From Schoenoplectus triqueter (Eukaryota; Streptophyta; Magnoliopsida; Poales; Cyperaceae): 20,360 bases of DNA. This document shows, piece after piece, positions 19,572 to 20,360 of this stretch; within the stretch, counting starts at the first letter, position 1, and each line of letters begins with the position of its first letter. Location: the NCBI GenBank assembly GCA_964058805.1, contig CAXKVV010002089.1, forward strand, positions 1-20,360, read 5' to 3'. The notes under the pieces are model-generated. The model was given only the letters and a program-made list of their open reading frames with translations, was not told the DNA's origin and searched no databases. A program made the position numbers and the translations under genes.

Positions 19572-20360
19572 TCGGGTCCCGTTTTCAAGATTTGCGCGCT
19601 CGGACTCATTTTCGGCGGTACTGAGGGCGTCGGGTCCCGCTTTCATGTTTTGCGCTCCCGGACACGTTTTCGGCGGTACCGAGGGACTCGTGTCCCGTTT
19701 TCAAGATTTGCGCGCCCGACCTCGTTTTCGACGGTACCGAAGGCCTCGGGTCCCGTTTCCAACATTTGCGCGCCCGGACTCGTTTTCGGCGGTACCGAGG
19801 GCGTCGGGTCCAGTTTTCAAGTTTTGCGCGCCCGGACTCGTTTTCGGCCGTACCGAGGTCGTCGGCTCCCGTTTTCATGTTTTGCGCGCCCGGACTCGTT
19901 TTCTGCGGTACCGAGGGCGTCGGGTCCCGTTTTCATGTTTTGCACGCCCGGACTCGTTTTCGGCGGTACCGGGGGCGTCGGGTCCCGTTTTCAAGTTTTG
20001 CGCGCCCGGACTCGTTTTCGGCGGTACCAAGGGCGTCGGGTCCCGTTACCATGTTTTGCGCGCCCGGACTCGTTTTCGGCGGTACCGAGGGCGTCGGGTA
20101 TCTTTTTCAGGTTTTGCGCGCAAGGACTCGTTTTCGGCGGTACCGAGGGTGTCGGGTCCCGTTTCCATGTTTTGCCCGCCCCGATTTGTTTTCGGCGGTA
20201 CCGAGGGCGTCGGGTCCCGTTTTCATGTTTTGCGCGCCCGGACTCGTTTTCGGCCGTACCGAGGGCGTCGGGACCCGTTTTCAATTTTTGCGCGCCCGGA
20301 ATCTTTTTCGGCCGTACCGAGGGCCTCGGGTCCCGTTTTCATGATTTGCGCGCTCGGACT
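19572..20360 (+). repeat. Third, partial higher-order copy
   Basis: From about 19572 the best match jumps from the 14.2-kb region to 7495-8283, at a constant offset of 12077 bases up to the window end. Shared markers include GTACTGAGGGCGTC, TCCCGCTTTCATG, TTTCCAACATTTGCGCGCC, GTTTTCTGCGG and GAATCTTTTTCGGCCG. No length difference is visible over about 790 bp. The block is cut by the window edge. Confidence 0.75.

Larger units (their letters stand above)
14520..19590 (+). repeat. Higher-order satellite block, copy B (shortened)
   Basis: Collinear with copy A but about 3.4 kb shorter, because blocks of whole monomers are absent. Between the marker at 12303/18304 and that at 13861/19224, copy B lacks exactly 638 bp (11 monomers). 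Between 11079/17212 and 11761/17878 it lacks 16 bp, explained by the 21-bp mini-repeat at 17660. The part from 16676 to 17212 (536 bp) has the same length as 10543-11079, showing that it derives from the second of the two 24-monomer units in copy A. Confidence 0.75.
2301..20360 (+). repeat. 58-bp GC-rich satellite array (about 311 copies)
   Basis: A head-to-tail tandem array fills the rest of the window without any interruption, inverted copy or inserted element. A perfect consensus monomer is 3127-3184; its landmarks are GGACTCGTTTTCGG, the 8-bp palindrome CGGTACCG, GAGGGCGTCGGGTCCCG, TTTTCATG and TTTTGCGCGCCC. The consensus is 64% GC (37 of 58) with ten CpG sites per copy, against an AT-rich flank. 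GGTACC (the KpnI recognition sequence) is present in nearly every copy, so that digest should give a 58-bp ladder. Common variants are TTTTCAAG or TTTCCATG for TTTTCATG, ACTCAT for ACTCGT, TCGACGG for TCGGCGG, and TATCTTTTTCATG for the CCCG block. The plus strand of the consensus contains no stop triplet in any frame, which explains the giant open frames; I do not treat them as genes. The right end lies beyond the window. Confidence 0.97.

Noticed and set aside
2646..20284. Many minus-strand frames of 65-155 codons, often exactly 97
   Set aside because: The reverse complement of the monomer has one TGA (in CATGAAAAC), which hits each frame once per 174 bp. Variants such as TTTCCATG remove it and lengthen the frame. 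The repeated sizes reflect monomer spacing, not genes.
2301..20360. CRISPR array
   Set aside because: Units are contiguous 58-bp copies with variation spread along the unit. There are no unique spacers between short conserved repeats and no cas genes, and the context is eukaryotic.
2301..20360. Ribosomal intergenic-spacer subrepeats
   Set aside because: GC-rich short tandem units fit such spacers, but 18 kb is very long and no rRNA gene or spacer promoter word is visible in the left flank. It cannot be fully excluded because the right end is unseen.
2301..20360. Telomeric or subtelomeric repeat
   Set aside because: No TTTAGGG-type run or its complement is visible anywhere in the window.
2301..20360. 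G-quadruplex array
   Set aside because: Each monomer has only two GGG runs (GAGGGCGTCGGG), so a three-tetrad structure is not available within a unit; only weak two-tetrad forms are possible.

Overview
The window looks like nuclear DNA of a higher eukaryote, most likely a plant. This is an inference from AT-rich foldback (MITE-like) elements inserted at TA microsatellites, a possible intron acceptor, and a long GC-rich satellite. I cannot name the species. I see no bacterial operon, tRNA, rRNA or CRISPR array.

Layout. Bases 1-132 may be a 44-codon exon on the minus strand, preceded in its reading direction by a pyrimidine tract and an AG acceptor. Bases about 180-2189 are very AT-rich and consist largely of foldback elements. 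Three, with a more decayed fourth, share arm sequences and look like one family (about 180-545, 776-1140, 1475-1826 and 1837-2189). A fifth (1162-1444) has different arms. TA-dinucleotide runs lie beside or between several of them. Bases 2190-2300 are a short unassigned junction. From about 2301 to the window end (20360) the sequence is one uninterrupted head-to-tail array of a 58-bp, about 64% GC, CpG-dense monomer, roughly 311 copies. The array runs off the right edge.

Inside the array the copies are not random. Marker variants recur in the same order, and their spacings are whole multiples of 58 bp once a few short monomers are allowed for. A segment of about 5.7-14.2 kb is collinear with about 14.5-19.6 kb. 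The second copy lacks blocks of 2, 3, 8 and 11 monomers. A third, partial copy starts near 19.57 kb. There are also local 5-, 6-, 11- and 24-monomer duplications, 50-bp monomers carrying an 8-bp deletion, and a 21-bp mini-repeat. This is the pattern expected of in-register unequal exchange.

The very long open frames across the array (up to 1845 codons) are a consequence of monomer composition. The consensus has no stop on the plus strand in any frame, and because 58 is not divisible by 3 every frame encodes the same 58-residue cycle. I do not annotate them as genes. No multi-gene system is present. The notable item is the satellite itself and its higher-order history.
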